Assembly (NCBI GenBank): GCA_004296775.1
Contig: RHGE01000061.1
Span: 1 to 39,590 of the forward strand
Direction of reading: 5' to 3'
DNA length: 39,590 nt
Source: Marinilabiliaceae bacterium JC017
GTDB taxonomy: Bacteria > Bacteroidota > Bacteroidia > Bacteroidales > Marinilabiliaceae
The position numbers and the translations under genes were made by a program. How positions within the stretch are numbered: position 1 is the stretch's first letter; every line of letters begins with the position of its first letter. Shown here piece after piece: positions 8,742 to 16,488 of the stretch. The notes below the pieces were generated by a model. The model searched no databases and was not told the origin of the DNA. It saw nothing but the letters and a program-made list of their open reading frames with translations.

Positions 8742-8876
8742 CAACAGATCGTTAGATTTTAGATAACGGACCTTGGACTGATTTACATCAATTTCATTTT
8801 TAACTCCCTATAATTTTCAGCCATCAGATAAATAAAACTGCTTCTCTGTTAATAATAAAAGTTTAACGAACCATTA
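8742..8876 (-). repeat. Dispersed intergenic repeat, family A, full copy (minus)
   Basis: About 135 bp, the reverse complement of the elements at 15203-15338 and 27051-27180. It contains GTTAGATTTTAGATAA and GACTGATTTACATCA and ends with AAAGTTTAACGAACC. It lies between the divergent glucosidase and AraC genes, so it overlaps the region where both promoters should be. Confidence 0.65.
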
Positions 8877-9036
8877 ATTAAACAATCTCAGCGAGGAACA
8901 TGATAAACAGGGTTTCGTACTTATTATCGAAAAGCAGTGAAATTCCGGCATCTTCTTATTCAAATATTCCCCCACATATCACCAATTCTTCAAATTGGTA
9001 GTATTTTTATACCCGGAAGATAAAGCAGACAGACTT

Positions 9037-10125
9037 ATGGGATTTGAACAGTTAATTCTTTTTTGCGGGGGACAAACACTGATATTGCTACTTATTTTAC
9101 TTCAAAAGCGATTCCGGACGACGCCGAATCTCTTTTTGTTTTCCATGTTGATATTGTTACTGGGACACTATACCTTTTTCTATTTCATCTATTCCAGCCT
9201 CATTCCGGCTTCCTCCCCATTAACCTTTTTATATCCCCTTTTTGGAATCATTCCCCCGGTTGTGATCTATTACTACGGCAAAGCTGTGATGCATGGAAAA
9301 GTCTTCTGGTCAAAACAGAGCCTTTTACACGGGTTACCTCTGCTAATTAACCTGGCTCTTTTCCTTATTTTACTGACCAACCCCGATTGGAAGAAGGCGC
9401 TGATTCTGGCAGGATACGAATTGATGACCGTCATTTATTTATTCTATCCCTTTCTGATCGTTAAAAAGCTATGTGATTTCTATCACATGGATAAAGTCAC
9501 ATACAAAGTGTTTTCATACAATTTAAAGAAAACCAGTATGATTCGACTATTGATAAAAATACTGTTTATCCATGGTATTATTTTAGTGATACGCACGAAT
9601 CTGCCACTTATCTGGCCACAAACCATTACTTTACTCGACATTGCCAACCTGATCTTCCTGCTTGTGTTTAGTTACATCCTCACCTATGTAATAATATCCG
9701 TGCCACAAACCATCCATTATGAAGATGAACGAGTAGGATTAGCGGGATTCAAGAAGTATGAAAAATCGAACCTGACACGCGAAAAAGCCTCCCACCTGGT
9801 TAGTCGTCTCAATGATCTGATGTTGTCCGAAAAACCTTTCTTAAACCCGAATCTTAATTTGAGCCAGCTGGCTGCCCTGGTTGACTGTTCCTCACATACC
9901 GTATCGGAAACGCTGAACGGCCTCATTGGACAGAGCTTCAACGACTACATCAATAACTTCCGAATCGAAGAATTTAAATCCCTGGCAACCCAACCCAAAT
10001 ACCACAATTACACCATTCTGGCACTGGCCTTTGAAGTGGGATTCAAATCAAAAGCAACCTTTAATGCCGCCTTCAAGAAATTCACCGGACAAACCCCCTC
10101 ACAGTTCCTTAAGACAATACGTTAG
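9037..10125 (+). CDS. Membrane-bound AraC-family transcriptional regulator (7TM plus HTH)
   Basis: 362 aa from the ATG at 9037; an in-frame TTG at 8995 would add 14 poorly hydrophobic residues and is less likely. Residues 1 to about 245 contain about seven hydrophobic helices. The last ~115 residues are an AraC-type double helix-turn-helix, with LSQLAALVDCSSHTVSETLN as the first HTH and the classical ILALAFEVGFKSKATFNAAFKKFTGQTPSQF as the second, written here only as a landmark around residues 315-345. Such sensor-regulators are common in Bacteroidota and are usually encoded beside the genes they control. The reductive dehalogenase operon begins 406 bp downstream on the same strand, behind two direct repeats that look like an AraC operator, so control of that operon is likely. 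Confidence 0.85.
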   Translation: MGFEQLILFCGGQTLILLLILLQKRFRTTPNLFLFSMLILLLGHYTFFYFIYSSLIPASSPLTFLYPLFGIIPPVVIYYYGKAVMHGKVFWSKQSLLHGLPLLINLALFLILLTNPDWKKALILAGYELMTVIYLFYPFLIVKKLCDFYHMDKVTYKVFSYNLKKTSMIRLLIKILFIHGIILVIRTNLPLIWPQTITLLDIANLIFLLVFSYILTYVIISVPQTIHYEDERVGLAGFKKYEKSNLTREKASHLVSRLNDLMLSEKPFLNPNLNLSQLAALVDCSSHTVSETLNGLIGQSFNDYINNFRIEEFKSLATQPKYHNYTILALAFEVGFKSKATFNAAFKKFTGQTPSQFLKTIR

Positions 10126-10157
10126 AAAGAGGTCATTGATTTCAGATTCTTAATTAA

Positions 10158-10245
10158 CTGACATTTCCCATATGTATTTAAAGCCTATAAAGCTTGCTTT
10201 GCAATCTTTTTGCCAACCGCGAATTAAACAAATTGCTTTTCGATG
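10158..10245 (+). repeat. Dispersed intergenic repeat, family B, copy 1
   Basis: Closely matches 27449-27545, sharing AAGCTTGCTTTGCAA, TTTTGCCAACCGCGAATT and AATTGCTTTTCGATG. A shorter related stretch is at about 14148-14176. It sits between the AraC gene and the dehalogenase operon. 10250-10430 holds no gene. Confidence 0.65.
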
Positions 10246-10432
10246 GATACTTTAAGATGTAGGATTAAGACTATTCAATACCTGTTTTTTTAATCTTTTC
10301 ATGCCATGATACCAACCCTTCTTCTAACCTGGAACATCATACCCCGAACCAATAACTCATAACCTCCAACATCGAACCCCTGGCTTCAATCCGCCATCTC
10401 CCTCACCACGAATCATTCCCGCCATTTTTGAC

Positions 10433-10468
10433 CGTCTGAAATTATTGGGAGGACGTCCGAAATTATTG
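10433..10468 (+). promoter_or_regulatory. Direct-repeat operator upstream of rdhA
   Basis: CGTCTGAAATTATTG (10433-10447) and CGTCCGAAATTATTG (10454-10468) differ by one base and start 21 bp apart, two helical turns. AraC-family dimers typically bind such same-face direct repeats. The site lies 64 bp upstream of the rdhA start and downstream of the AraC gene, so it is the probable operator. No clean -7 box could be fixed between it and the ATG. Confidence 0.65.
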
Positions 10469-10531
10469 AAATTGTCGATGAGACAGGCATTTGTCGTTTA
10501 ATTAGCTGCCGTTGATAAATCTCCCATAGAT

Positions 10532-11908
10532 ATGAGCAATAAGGATGAAAAAACAAACCTGGGCCGGCGCGATTTCCTGAAAATAGGTTCGGCAGGAGCC
10601 GTTTTGGGCGTTGCAGGTATTACCACAATGCCTCAAAAAGCCGCCGGTGAAGTCTTGGACAAAGAGACCAAGAAAGCAGTAATAAAAGCCATGGACGGCT
10701 TTCCGGTCAAGGTGGCTCCGGAATATAAACCTTTCCGGCAACGGAACACGGTATTCAGCCGGGCGGTGGGAGGCATTGATCCCGAGTTGGGAGCCAAAGC
10801 CAGAACCTTTGAGCGCTTCGAAACCGATGAGTCACGTCCCGGATTCTCCCGCATCGACTGGGCCCTTCACCACGGCTCCTGGGCCGTTGAACATGCGGCA
10901 ACACCCGGTTCCAAATTTGGGGTGCCCAACACGGGGTGGTATAGCTGGCAGCAAAACACGCATGAGCAGCGAGCCAACTTTCTTGATTTGAATTACCTGA
11001 ATGACGAACGGCATGAGTTTGCCTCCAAAAAGGAAGCCTCAGCAATAATTAAACGGGCCGCCCGTCATTTCAAGGCCGACCTGGTAGGCATCACACCACG
11101 AAATAAAATGTGGGACTATGAAAAACATTTTGTAGCCCTGAATGGTCAGGAGATAGGCTGGGATCAATTTCCTTTTGAACCCAAATCAGTCATTGTTATC
11201 GGGGTGGAAATGGATTATGAGACAATGGCTACAGCTCCTTCCTATACCGTTGAAGGCGCCATTGGCGAAGGCTACTCCCAAATGGCCATCACCGCTTTCC
11301 AATTGTCTGTTTTTCTGAAAAACCTGGGCTACAAAGCAGTGGCTGCCGGAAACGACCTGGGTATGAGTGTGCCCTATGGCATTGCTGCCGGATTGGGTGA
11401 AGGGGGCCGGAATGGTCTGCTCATCAATTATAAATATGGCCCGCGCTTCCGCATCGCCAAAGTATATACCGACATCGATTTTGTGGAATACGATAAGCCG
11501 GTCACCTTTGGAGTACGTGAGTTCTGTAAGCGTTGCCAGCGATGTGCAGATGCCTGTCCGTCAAAATCGATTCCCAAAAATGTGGAACCAACCATGAAAC
11601 CAACCCATGGTGGCGAAAGCTGGTTTAATAATCCGGGCGTGGAAAAATGGTATATCAATGCTAAAACCTGTTTTGAATACTGGTGCGAAGGCAACAACTC
11701 CTGTGCCTCATGTATCACCTCCTGCCCTTATAACAAACCCGATTTCTGGCACCACAAACTGGTGGATAAAGTATCAGCTCTCATGCCCGGACCAGTACAC
11801 AGCTTTATGCGCGAGATGGATATCGTATTCGGTTATGGCGATACCTTCGACAAAAAAGCGGTGAAAAAATTCTGGGACGACAAAAACCGTGAATACAACG
11901 GCTATTAA
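10532..11908 (+). CDS. rdhA: Reductive dehalogenase catalytic subunit
   Basis: 458 aa, normal length for RdhA. The N-terminus has a Tat signal, RRDFLK at residues 12-17 followed by a hydrophobic stretch, so the folded enzyme is exported. The middle has the cobamide-domain signature region EGYSQMAITAFQLSVFLKNL, with the conserved tyrosine, then GIAAGLGEGGR with the conserved basic residue. The C-terminus has two ferredoxin motifs: C332-x2-C335-x2-C338-x3-C342-P, and C380 with C391-x2-C394-x3-C398-P. In this family a base-off corrinoid and two [4Fe-4S] clusters remove halide from organohalides, with electrons supplied from the membrane. Downstream rdhB and rdhC complete a respiratory-type set. 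The halogenated substrate cannot be predicted. It is not queG, which is cytosolic, lacks a Tat signal and has a different tail. Confidence 0.9.
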   Translation: MSNKDEKTNLGRRDFLKIGSAGAVLGVAGITTMPQKAAGEVLDKETKKAVIKAMDGFPVKVAPEYKPFRQRNTVFSRAVGGIDPELGAKARTFERFETDESRPGFSRIDWALHHGSWAVEHAATPGSKFGVPNTGWYSWQQNTHEQRANFLDLNYLNDERHEFASKKEASAIIKRAARHFKADLVGITPRNKMWDYEKHFVALNGQEIGWDQFPFEPKSVIVIGVEMDYETMATAPSYTVEGAIGEGYSQMAITAFQLSVFLKNLGYKAVAAGNDLGMSVPYGIAAGLGEGGRNGLLINYKYGPRFRIAKVYTDIDFVEYDKPVTFGVREFCKRCQRCADACPSKSIPKNVEPTMKPTHGGESWFNNPGVEKWYINAKTCFEYWCEGNNSCASCITSCPYNKPDFWHHKLVDKVSALMPGPVHSFMREMDIVFGYGDTFDKKAVKKFWDDKNREYNGY

Positions 11909-12050
11909 GCGATGAGATGCCAATTCTTTATTCAATTTCTTAGCAACAGATTTTAGTCCGGTTTTAATCTGGCCCTCTTGCTGGTCTGTAAAAATCTTGA
12001 CTATACAATAATCACCAGCTGTTTACAGCTAATTTAAAAAACAATTGACT

Positions 12051-12332
12051 ATGATATTTTCCGGAAGTGAACTACTGTTTTTCATACTGGGATTCTTATC
12101 CTGTTTGATAATGATCGGATTCATCCGCCTGAACAAGGAGAACCGGCTGAATTGGAAAACCGGCAGTATCGTTGGACTGGGCGCATTCCTGCTAATGTTC
12201 TGTATTGCCTGGTCGGTTAGCTCGGTGCTGGAAGGCGAACCACGAGCTGCCAGCATGGGAATGGTAGTATTTGGAATGCCAGCGCTCATATTAATGACCC
12301 TTGGGTTGCGCTTGGCCTTGAAGAAGAATTAG
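12051..12332 (+). CDS. rdhB: Reductive dehalogenase membrane anchor
   Basis: 93 aa from the ATG at 12051; an in-frame TTG two codons upstream is less likely. Three hydrophobic helices lie at about residues 6-23, 36-56 and 66-85. The loop between helices two and three carries EGEPRAASMG, which fits the conserved acidic/small-residue segment of RdhB anchors thought to contact RdhA. The spacing of 142 bp from rdhA is longer than usual, but strand and order are canonical. Its function is to hold RdhA at the outer face of the cytoplasmic membrane. Confidence 0.8.
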   Translation: MIFSGSELLFFILGFLSCLIMIGFIRLNKENRLNWKTGSIVGLGAFLLMFCIAWSVSSVLEGEPRAASMGMVVFGMPALILMTLGLRLALKKN

Positions 12333-12368
12333 AGAGATTGATGCCGTTTCTATAACATCTTTTCAAAA

Positions 12369-12440
12369 TGAGAAAATGAAAATGTGAGAAATTGAAAAAC
12401 TGAAAAGGTGAGAAACTGAAAAGGTGAAAAATTGAGAGGA
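12369..12440 (+). repeat. 8-bp microsatellite between rdhB and rdhC
   Basis: Nine tandem units of the form TG(A/G)(A/G)AAnn, with TG at 12369, 12377, 12385, 12393, 12401, 12409, 12417, 12425 and 12433, an exact 8-bp period. It is noncoding and lies in the 270-bp gap before rdhC, where unit-number change could alter operon transcription or translation. Confidence 0.75.
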
Positions 12441-12526
12441 TAGATAATGTGAAACGACCTTGATTGATGGTGCTAAGCACACAAAAGAATCAAAAGATCA
12501 ACGAAGTCAATGATTTAAAAAGGAAA

Positions 12527-12597
12527 ACTCTGTGTCTCTGCGCCTCTGTGTTCACAGTCTATTATCTAATCTCTATCAGTCTATTGTCTAAACAAAA
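12527..12597 (+). repeat. Dispersed repeat fragments before rdhC
   Basis: CTCTGTGTCTCTGCGCCTCT at the start is the reverse complement of the sequence at about 18442-18470 and 18645-18672. It is followed by CAGTCTATTATCTAA, a family A fragment. It ends 6 bp before the rdhC start. Confidence 0.5.
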
Positions 12598-12602
12598 AAC
12601 AG

Positions 12603-13787
12603 ATGAATAAACTCATTCAATGGCTGGCTTACGGAAGCCTGGTTGCCGCTTTCGTGGCCGGCCAATTACATCATTCAAAAAACAATGAGATCCATTCCCT
12701 GGATCTGACGCAGGGCTTCACGTTAGAGAAAATGGGGTTAATGGACGAGTTGTATGCGGCCAGGCAGGGAGATACTCTGATGGGTTATCTTGCCTGTGGC
12801 CAGGCCCAGGGGTATGGCGGACCGTTGGAAGTAGCGGTTCTCTCCGATACCTCCGGGCACATTCAAAACATGGCATTAAAGCACCATGTGGAAACCTACT
12901 CCTTTGTGGAAAAACTAAAAGCCAACTACTATTTCAGACAATACAAAGGGAAAGTTTTAGCAGACAGCTTTGCCGTGCACCGGGATGTCAATGCGGTGTC
13001 GGGTGCTACCATCAGTTCGGCAGGTATTGCACGAGCCACCCGTAAAGCATCATACACCATCCTGGAAAAAGGGATGCAGCAACATGCCCCTGAAATAGAG
13101 AAACAGTGGCGCGTTACACCCAAAGAAGGCATCGTGTTAATCCTTTTCATGCTGGGCGTAATGGCGACTTTCATGAAAAAGAAAAACCTCAGGTACCTCA
13201 CATTGGGATTGTCGCTGATCTTTTTCGGCTTTCTGTTCAACGCCTCCATTACCTTGTCGCATTTTGGAAGGATCCTGTTAGGTTACTTGCCGGACATGCA
13301 CCATCACCTGGCCTGGTGGATTCTCATGGGTGGTTCCTTAATCACCATCGTCGTTTGGGGACGTAACGTCTATTGTCATGCCTTATGTCCTTTTCATGCC
13401 ACACAAATGTTGTTGAATAAGGTATCGGGCATCAACATGAAGTTTGCCATGAAAACCATGCGCATCATCCGTAAAATACCAGGCTTTTTGGTCTGGCTGT
13501 CATTGGTATTGATCCTGCTCTCGTCAAACCCAACACTGGCAGGGTATGAACCATTTGCCATGCTGTTTTCACTGGAAGGTTACGGTGTTCAGTGGTACAT
13601 TTTACCGGCAGCCCTGGTGGGATCGCTCTTTATCTCCGACTTTTTCTGCCATTACCTGTGTCCGGTTGGAGCGACATTTAAATGGATTAAAAAGCAACGC
13701 CGGGAGGTCAAAATCCTGTTTAGTAAAAAACAAAACGCACAAGAAGATGAGCAACCAAAAAAAACCAAAGAAAGAAAAATCGCTTGA
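12603..13787 (+). CDS. rdhC: FMN-binding, [4Fe-4S] NosR-like membrane flavoprotein of the dehalogenase operon
   Basis: 394 aa. An N-terminal membrane anchor (about 5-22) leads into a periplasmic FMN-binding domain containing S133-G-A-T136. This is the site where FMN is covalently attached to threonine in NqrC/RnfG/NosR-type domains. Residues from about 180 onward form five or so helices. Two CX3CP motifs (CHALCP at 258-263 and CHYLCP at 349-354) lie on the cytoplasmic side, as in NosR and RdhC. The tail is Lys/Glu-rich. RdhC is proposed to pass electrons from the quinone pool to RdhA. The last 41 bp overlap the next small gene, implying coupled translation. A C-terminal ferredoxin domain as in full NosR is absent. 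Confidence 0.85.
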   Translation: MNKLIQWLAYGSLVAAFVAGQLHHSKNNEIHSLDLTQGFTLEKMGLMDELYAARQGDTLMGYLACGQAQGYGGPLEVAVLSDTSGHIQNMALKHHVETYSFVEKLKANYYFRQYKGKVLADSFAVHRDVNAVSGATISSAGIARATRKASYTILEKGMQQHAPEIEKQWRVTPKEGIVLILFMLGVMATFMKKKNLRYLTLGLSLIFFGFLFNASITLSHFGRILLGYLPDMHHHLAWWILMGGSLITIVVWGRNVYCHALCPFHATQMLLNKVSGINMKFAMKTMRIIRKIPGFLVWLSLVLILLSSNPTLAGYEPFAMLFSLEGYGVQWYILPAALVGSLFISDFFCHYLCPVGATFKWIKKQRREVKILFSKKQNAQEDEQPKKTKERKIA

Positions 13788-13881
13788 AAACTCGGGTGCC
13801 CTGGTATTATACCTGATTGCCCTGGGCACCATCGTGGTATTTCTGGCCGTCCAGTTTATGAATTTTTTCCATAAGGGATAA
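13747..13881 (+). CDS. Small single-pass membrane protein of the dehalogenase operon
   Basis: 44 aa, ATG at 13747 inside the end of rdhC in another frame. A basic N-terminus (KKPKKEK) is followed by one strongly hydrophobic helix (about residues 18-38) and ends FFHKG. The 41-bp overlap with rdhC and the terminator 26 bp after its stop support a real last gene of the operon. Its topology, with basic inside and short outside, resembles small accessory subunits of membrane electron-transfer complexes. I know no named family for it. Confidence 0.6.
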   Translation: MSNQKKPKKEKSLENSGALVLYLIALGTIVVFLAVQFMNFFHKG

Positions 13882-13906
13882 AAATTAGTGGGTTTATATT
13901 CTTTTT

Positions 13907-13945
13907 AGAAAAGGAAGCAACCGAATTTAAGCTTCCTTTTCTTTT
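13907..13945 (+). terminator. Terminator of the rdh operon
   Basis: A perfect 12-bp stem, AGAAAAGGAAGC (13907-13918) with GCTTCCTTTTCT (13931-13942), with a 12-base loop and a T-rich 3' side. It directly follows the last small gene. Confidence 0.75.
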
Positions 13946-14220
13946 ACACACCCTCGAACACCCATCTGACTGAATGAAGAATTCAAGCACAATTACTGAT
14001 CCTGGCGTTGCCTATTCAAACCTTTAACTCACTTTCCTGATGGATTTCTCCCATCACACCACCTTCACCCTTATTCATTCATTTCACACTTACACCAGCC
14101 AACGGATAGAATCAATGAAATACATCCACTAAAACGGGCTTTTACTGACTTTTCTCATATATATTTAAAGCCTATAACCAAATCCTGCCCAAAAGCATTT
14201 ACATTATTCATTAAAGTAAG

Positions 14221-14302
14221 GTACCCCCCGTTCAGCAAAGCGTCTCGCTTAGCTGTAACCACCCGGTTTCCGACCGATTACTAATTCACCCACTACATTT
14301 TT
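14221..14302 (+). repeat. Direct repeat flanking the hydrolase gene, left copy
   Basis: Shares CCCGTTCAGC-AAG, GTCTCGCT, ACCACCC and the downstream CCGA...CATTTTT pattern with 14960-15035 in the same orientation. The two copies bracket the gene at 14416-14946. The region 13946-14220 holds no gene; a family B fragment lies at about 14148-14176. Confidence 0.6.
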
Positions 14303-14415
14303 GTTTTATCCTTAATTATAAAATCAATAGTTTGATTCCACCGATTGATAATAACAACCCAACTTTTTTGTTACTTTCATCGGCACAAAAAAAAACAGAA
14401 CTATTATCCATAGAA

Positions 14416-14946
14416 ATGAAGCCACCTTTAATACTACTATCTGATTTATGGGGAAATGAAAAATCAGATTGGCTAAATTATTATCAGGAACTTCTGGAGC
14501 CTGTATTTGATTTAAAATATTACGACTGCTGTGAATTAGGGAAAATTGACAAGAAAAGCTTAAACGAGGAGATTATTCATTCCCAATTTATAAACGGTGG
14601 AATTGAAAGGGCCAGTGAAAAACTTTTGGAATTAGAAAAAGATAAAGTAGACATTATTGCATTTAGCATAGGCGGAACAATTGCCTGGAAAGCGGGTCTA
14701 AAAGGCTTAAAAATTAACAATCTGTATGCTATCTCTTCAACAAGATTAAGGTACGAAACCAACAAACCCAATTGTACCATTAAACTTCATTTTGGAGGGA
14801 AAGACCTTTTTAAGCCTGATTCAACCTGGTTTAAAAACATGAAGGTACCCTACGAGATAAAAGAGAACGGGGAGCACCAAATTTATAGAGAAAAAGAGTT
14901 TTCAAGGAAAGTCTGTGATGAAATAATTACGCACTACAATACTTAA
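14416..14946 (+). CDS. Small alpha/beta-hydrolase-like protein
   Basis: 176 aa from the ATG at 14416, which opens with KPPLILLSDLWG, a normal first beta-strand of the fold. A TTG at 14332 would add 28 residues without fold character. The nucleophile elbow is IIAFSIGGTIAWKAG, with the serine in the G/A-x-S-x-G context. KLHFGGKDLFKPD gives the late strand and a plausible acid, and ENGEHQIY the histidine. It is shorter than typical family members (about 250 aa), so a lid domain is missing. The gene is AT-rich relative to its left neighbours and lies alone between two direct repeats, suggesting it came in as a unit. Substrate unknown. Confidence 0.65.
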   Translation: MKPPLILLSDLWGNEKSDWLNYYQELLEPVFDLKYYDCCELGKIDKKSLNEEIIHSQFINGGIERASEKLLELEKDKVDIIAFSIGGTIAWKAGLKGLKINNLYAISSTRLRYETNKPNCTIKLHFGGKDLFKPDSTWFKNMKVPYEIKENGEHQIYREKEFSRKVCDEIITHYNT

Positions 14947-14959
14947 GCATCTTTTTCGA

Positions 14960-15035
14960 TTACCCCGTTCAGCGAAGTGTCTCGCTACGCTATGACCACC
15001 CGACCGAATTCAAATTCATGCACCTCATTTTTACT
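14960..15035 (+). repeat. Direct repeat flanking the hydrolase gene, right copy
   Basis: TACCCCGTTCAGCGAAGTGT followed by CTCGCTACGCTATGACCACC; see the left copy at 14221-14302. The internal AGCGA...TCGCT gives each copy a small hairpin. Confidence 0.6.
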
Positions 15036-15202
15036 ATCTTCAACCGAGCAGAGGTAACTGCTTTGTTATCGTCAGCGAGGGAGATACCCCCTCGCTTCCT
15101 GTAATGATTAATGATAATTGTAGCATCCGAAACAAGCCTCTGAAAAATGGCTTCGCCTCCGGTTCATAGAGCCTTTAGTAGATTAGTGCTCATACTAAAC
15201 AC

Positions 15203-15338
15203 AATAGTTCGTTAAGCTTTTGTAATTAACTAAAGACCAACTTATGCCTATTTGATAGTCAAGATTTTCAAAAGCCTAAATATGAGATTAATGTAAATCA
15301 GTCTAAGGTCTATTATCTAAAATCTAACGATCTATTGA
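15203..15338 (+). repeat. Dispersed intergenic repeat, family A, full copy
   Basis: About 136 bp, starting GTTCGTTAAGCTTTTGTAAT and ending with ATGTAAATCAGTCTAAGGTC and TATTATCTAAAATCTAACG. It closely matches 27051-27180. It lies 14 bp beyond the stop of the minus-strand FecR-domain gene, perhaps within its 3' UTR. Confidence 0.7.
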
Positions 15339-15352
15339 AACATCTGCCGACA

Positions 15353-15931
15353 TTAATCTTCCACTTTATCTTTAATCTCTTTGCCCAGTTTCTCCAACTT
15401 CTTCCCTAATTTCTTTCCACTCTTTTTGGCCTTTTTACCCAATTTTTTCAAATCGCGTTGGAGCTCTTTGGTCCAAATATGGTGCTTAAACTCTGCTTTA
15501 CCTTTTTCAAACAACTCTTTAGCCTCATTGTAAACAACACACTCCCCCTTTTTCAATTTACTTTTTTGCTCTTTCACATTTAACTCTACAGTTCCTTCGT
15601 CCACTTCCACCTCAAGCTGTTCGTCCTGTGTTTTCACATTAAACTCTGTTCCCAATACTTTTATCTCCCCTTGCCTGGTTGCCACCACAAATGGCTGTTC
15701 GCCCGGCTGCACATCGAAAAAGGCTTCACCATCCAGCTCAATGTGCCTCTCATCGAAATTTTTGTCGTACTCAACACAGCTATTCCTGTTTAAAAGAACA
15801 ACGGAACCATCTGGTAAATTAACAATCTTTGTCTGCTCGCCGCTACTAACACTGATGTTAGAACACGAAGTAATAACAAATAACACACCCGTTAAAAAAG
15901 CAGCTGACAACACTGATTTAAACCCCTTCAT
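15353..15931 (-). CDS. FecR-domain lipoprotein with lysine-rich tail
   Basis: 192 aa from the ATG at 15931; an upstream in-frame start would place 22 residues before the signal sequence. The signal ends FVITSC, a lipobox, so it is a lipoprotein. Residues about 35-145 form a FecR domain: VNLPDGSVVLLNRNSCVEY, then LDGEAFFDVQPGEQPFVVAT and GEIKVLGTEFNVK, the classic order. FecR proteins normally are inner-membrane anti-sigma regulators encoded beside an ECF sigma factor and a SusC/FecA receptor. Here none is adjacent, the cytoplasmic anti-sigma part is missing and the domain is lipid-anchored. The tail carries repeated KKLGKK units forming a basic amphipathic helix. A structural or signalling role is possible. 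Confidence 0.75.
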   Translation of the reverse strand: MKGFKSVLSAAFLTGVLFVITSCSNISVSSGEQTKIVNLPDGSVVLLNRNSCVEYDKNFDERHIELDGEAFFDVQPGEQPFVVATRQGEIKVLGTEFNVKTQDEQLEVEVDEGTVELNVKEQKSKLKKGECVVYNEAKELFEKGKAEFKHHIWTKELQRDLKKLGKKAKKSGKKLGKKLEKLGKEIKDKVED

Positions 15932-15997
15932 CGAAACTTTCTTTAAAATTTGGCCCCAAAGATAAAAATTAAAGCCTTCTTTTCTCTCCCCATTCAA

Positions 15998-16029
15998 AAA
16001 CCCGGTGTCATCATGATGACACCGGGTTT
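15998..16029. terminator. Bidirectional-looking terminator at the end of the metal efflux locus
   Basis: Perfect 15-bp arms, AAACCCGGTGTCATC (15998-16012) and its complement (16015-16029), with only two bases between them. On the minus strand TTTTTG follows; on the plus strand TTTCTTTT follows. It ends the operon whose last gene stops at 16058. Confidence 0.8.
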
Positions 16030-16057
16030 CTTTTAAATACCAACAGCTATCTACCGA

Positions 16058-16423
16058 TTAATGCTTATGCTCTTTCGAATGACTTTTGGTTTTGGGCCGG
16101 TCATATTTACAACAACCCGGCAATTTATTATAGACGTCATCCTCTGCCTTGTACATATCAGTATCATGCCCGACTTTGGCAATCGCTTTGTGAATGGCAT
16201 CCACATTGGTTTTTGCATTGTCATAGGTCACCACCACTACCTTGGTTTTCTTGTCCCAATCTGCAGCAGACACGCCATCAACCGATTTAGCAGCTGTCTC
16301 AATCCTTTTTTCACACATGCCGCAATTGCCATACACTTTGAATTGTTCACTCTTACTTTGTGCCCAAAGCGCCACTGTTCCCAACAGGAACAGGCTCACG
16401 ATGCTTAAAATCTTTGTTTTCAT
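16058..16423 (-). CDS. Periplasmic heavy-metal-associated (HMA) domain protein
   Basis: 121 aa from the ATG at 16423. A signal peptide ends near LWAQ. One ferredoxin-like HMA domain follows, VYGNCGMCEKRIETAAKSVD, in which the CxxC pair binds Cu(I) or similar soft metals. The C-terminus adds a second cysteine pair (LPGCCKYD) and a histidine-rich tail (HSKEHKH). It is clearly a sibling of the two HMA domains at the end of the adaptor protein encoded just upstream. It probably acts as a periplasmic metallochaperone delivering metal to the adaptor and pump. The gene is last in the operon, about 65 bp after the adaptor. Confidence 0.85.
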   Translation of the reverse strand: MKTKILSIVSLFLLGTVALWAQSKSEQFKVYGNCGMCEKRIETAAKSVDGVSAADWDKKTKVVVVTYDNAKTNVDAIHKAIAKVGHDTDMYKAEDDVYNKLPGCCKYDRPKTKSHSKEHKH

Positions 16424-16488
16424 ACCTCTTTGTTTATTATTATTAACAACTCTTCCTACATCTATTTTATCCAACATAAAACTCCTCA

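Noticed and set aside
9717-9941. Minus-strand frame inside the AraC gene
   Set aside because: A shadow of a well-supported gene on the other strand.
10532-11908. Epoxyqueuosine reductase (QueG) instead of RdhA
   Set aside because: The Tat signal, second cluster layout and adjacent rdhB/rdhC genes fit a respiratory dehalogenase; QueG is cytosolic and lacks these partners.
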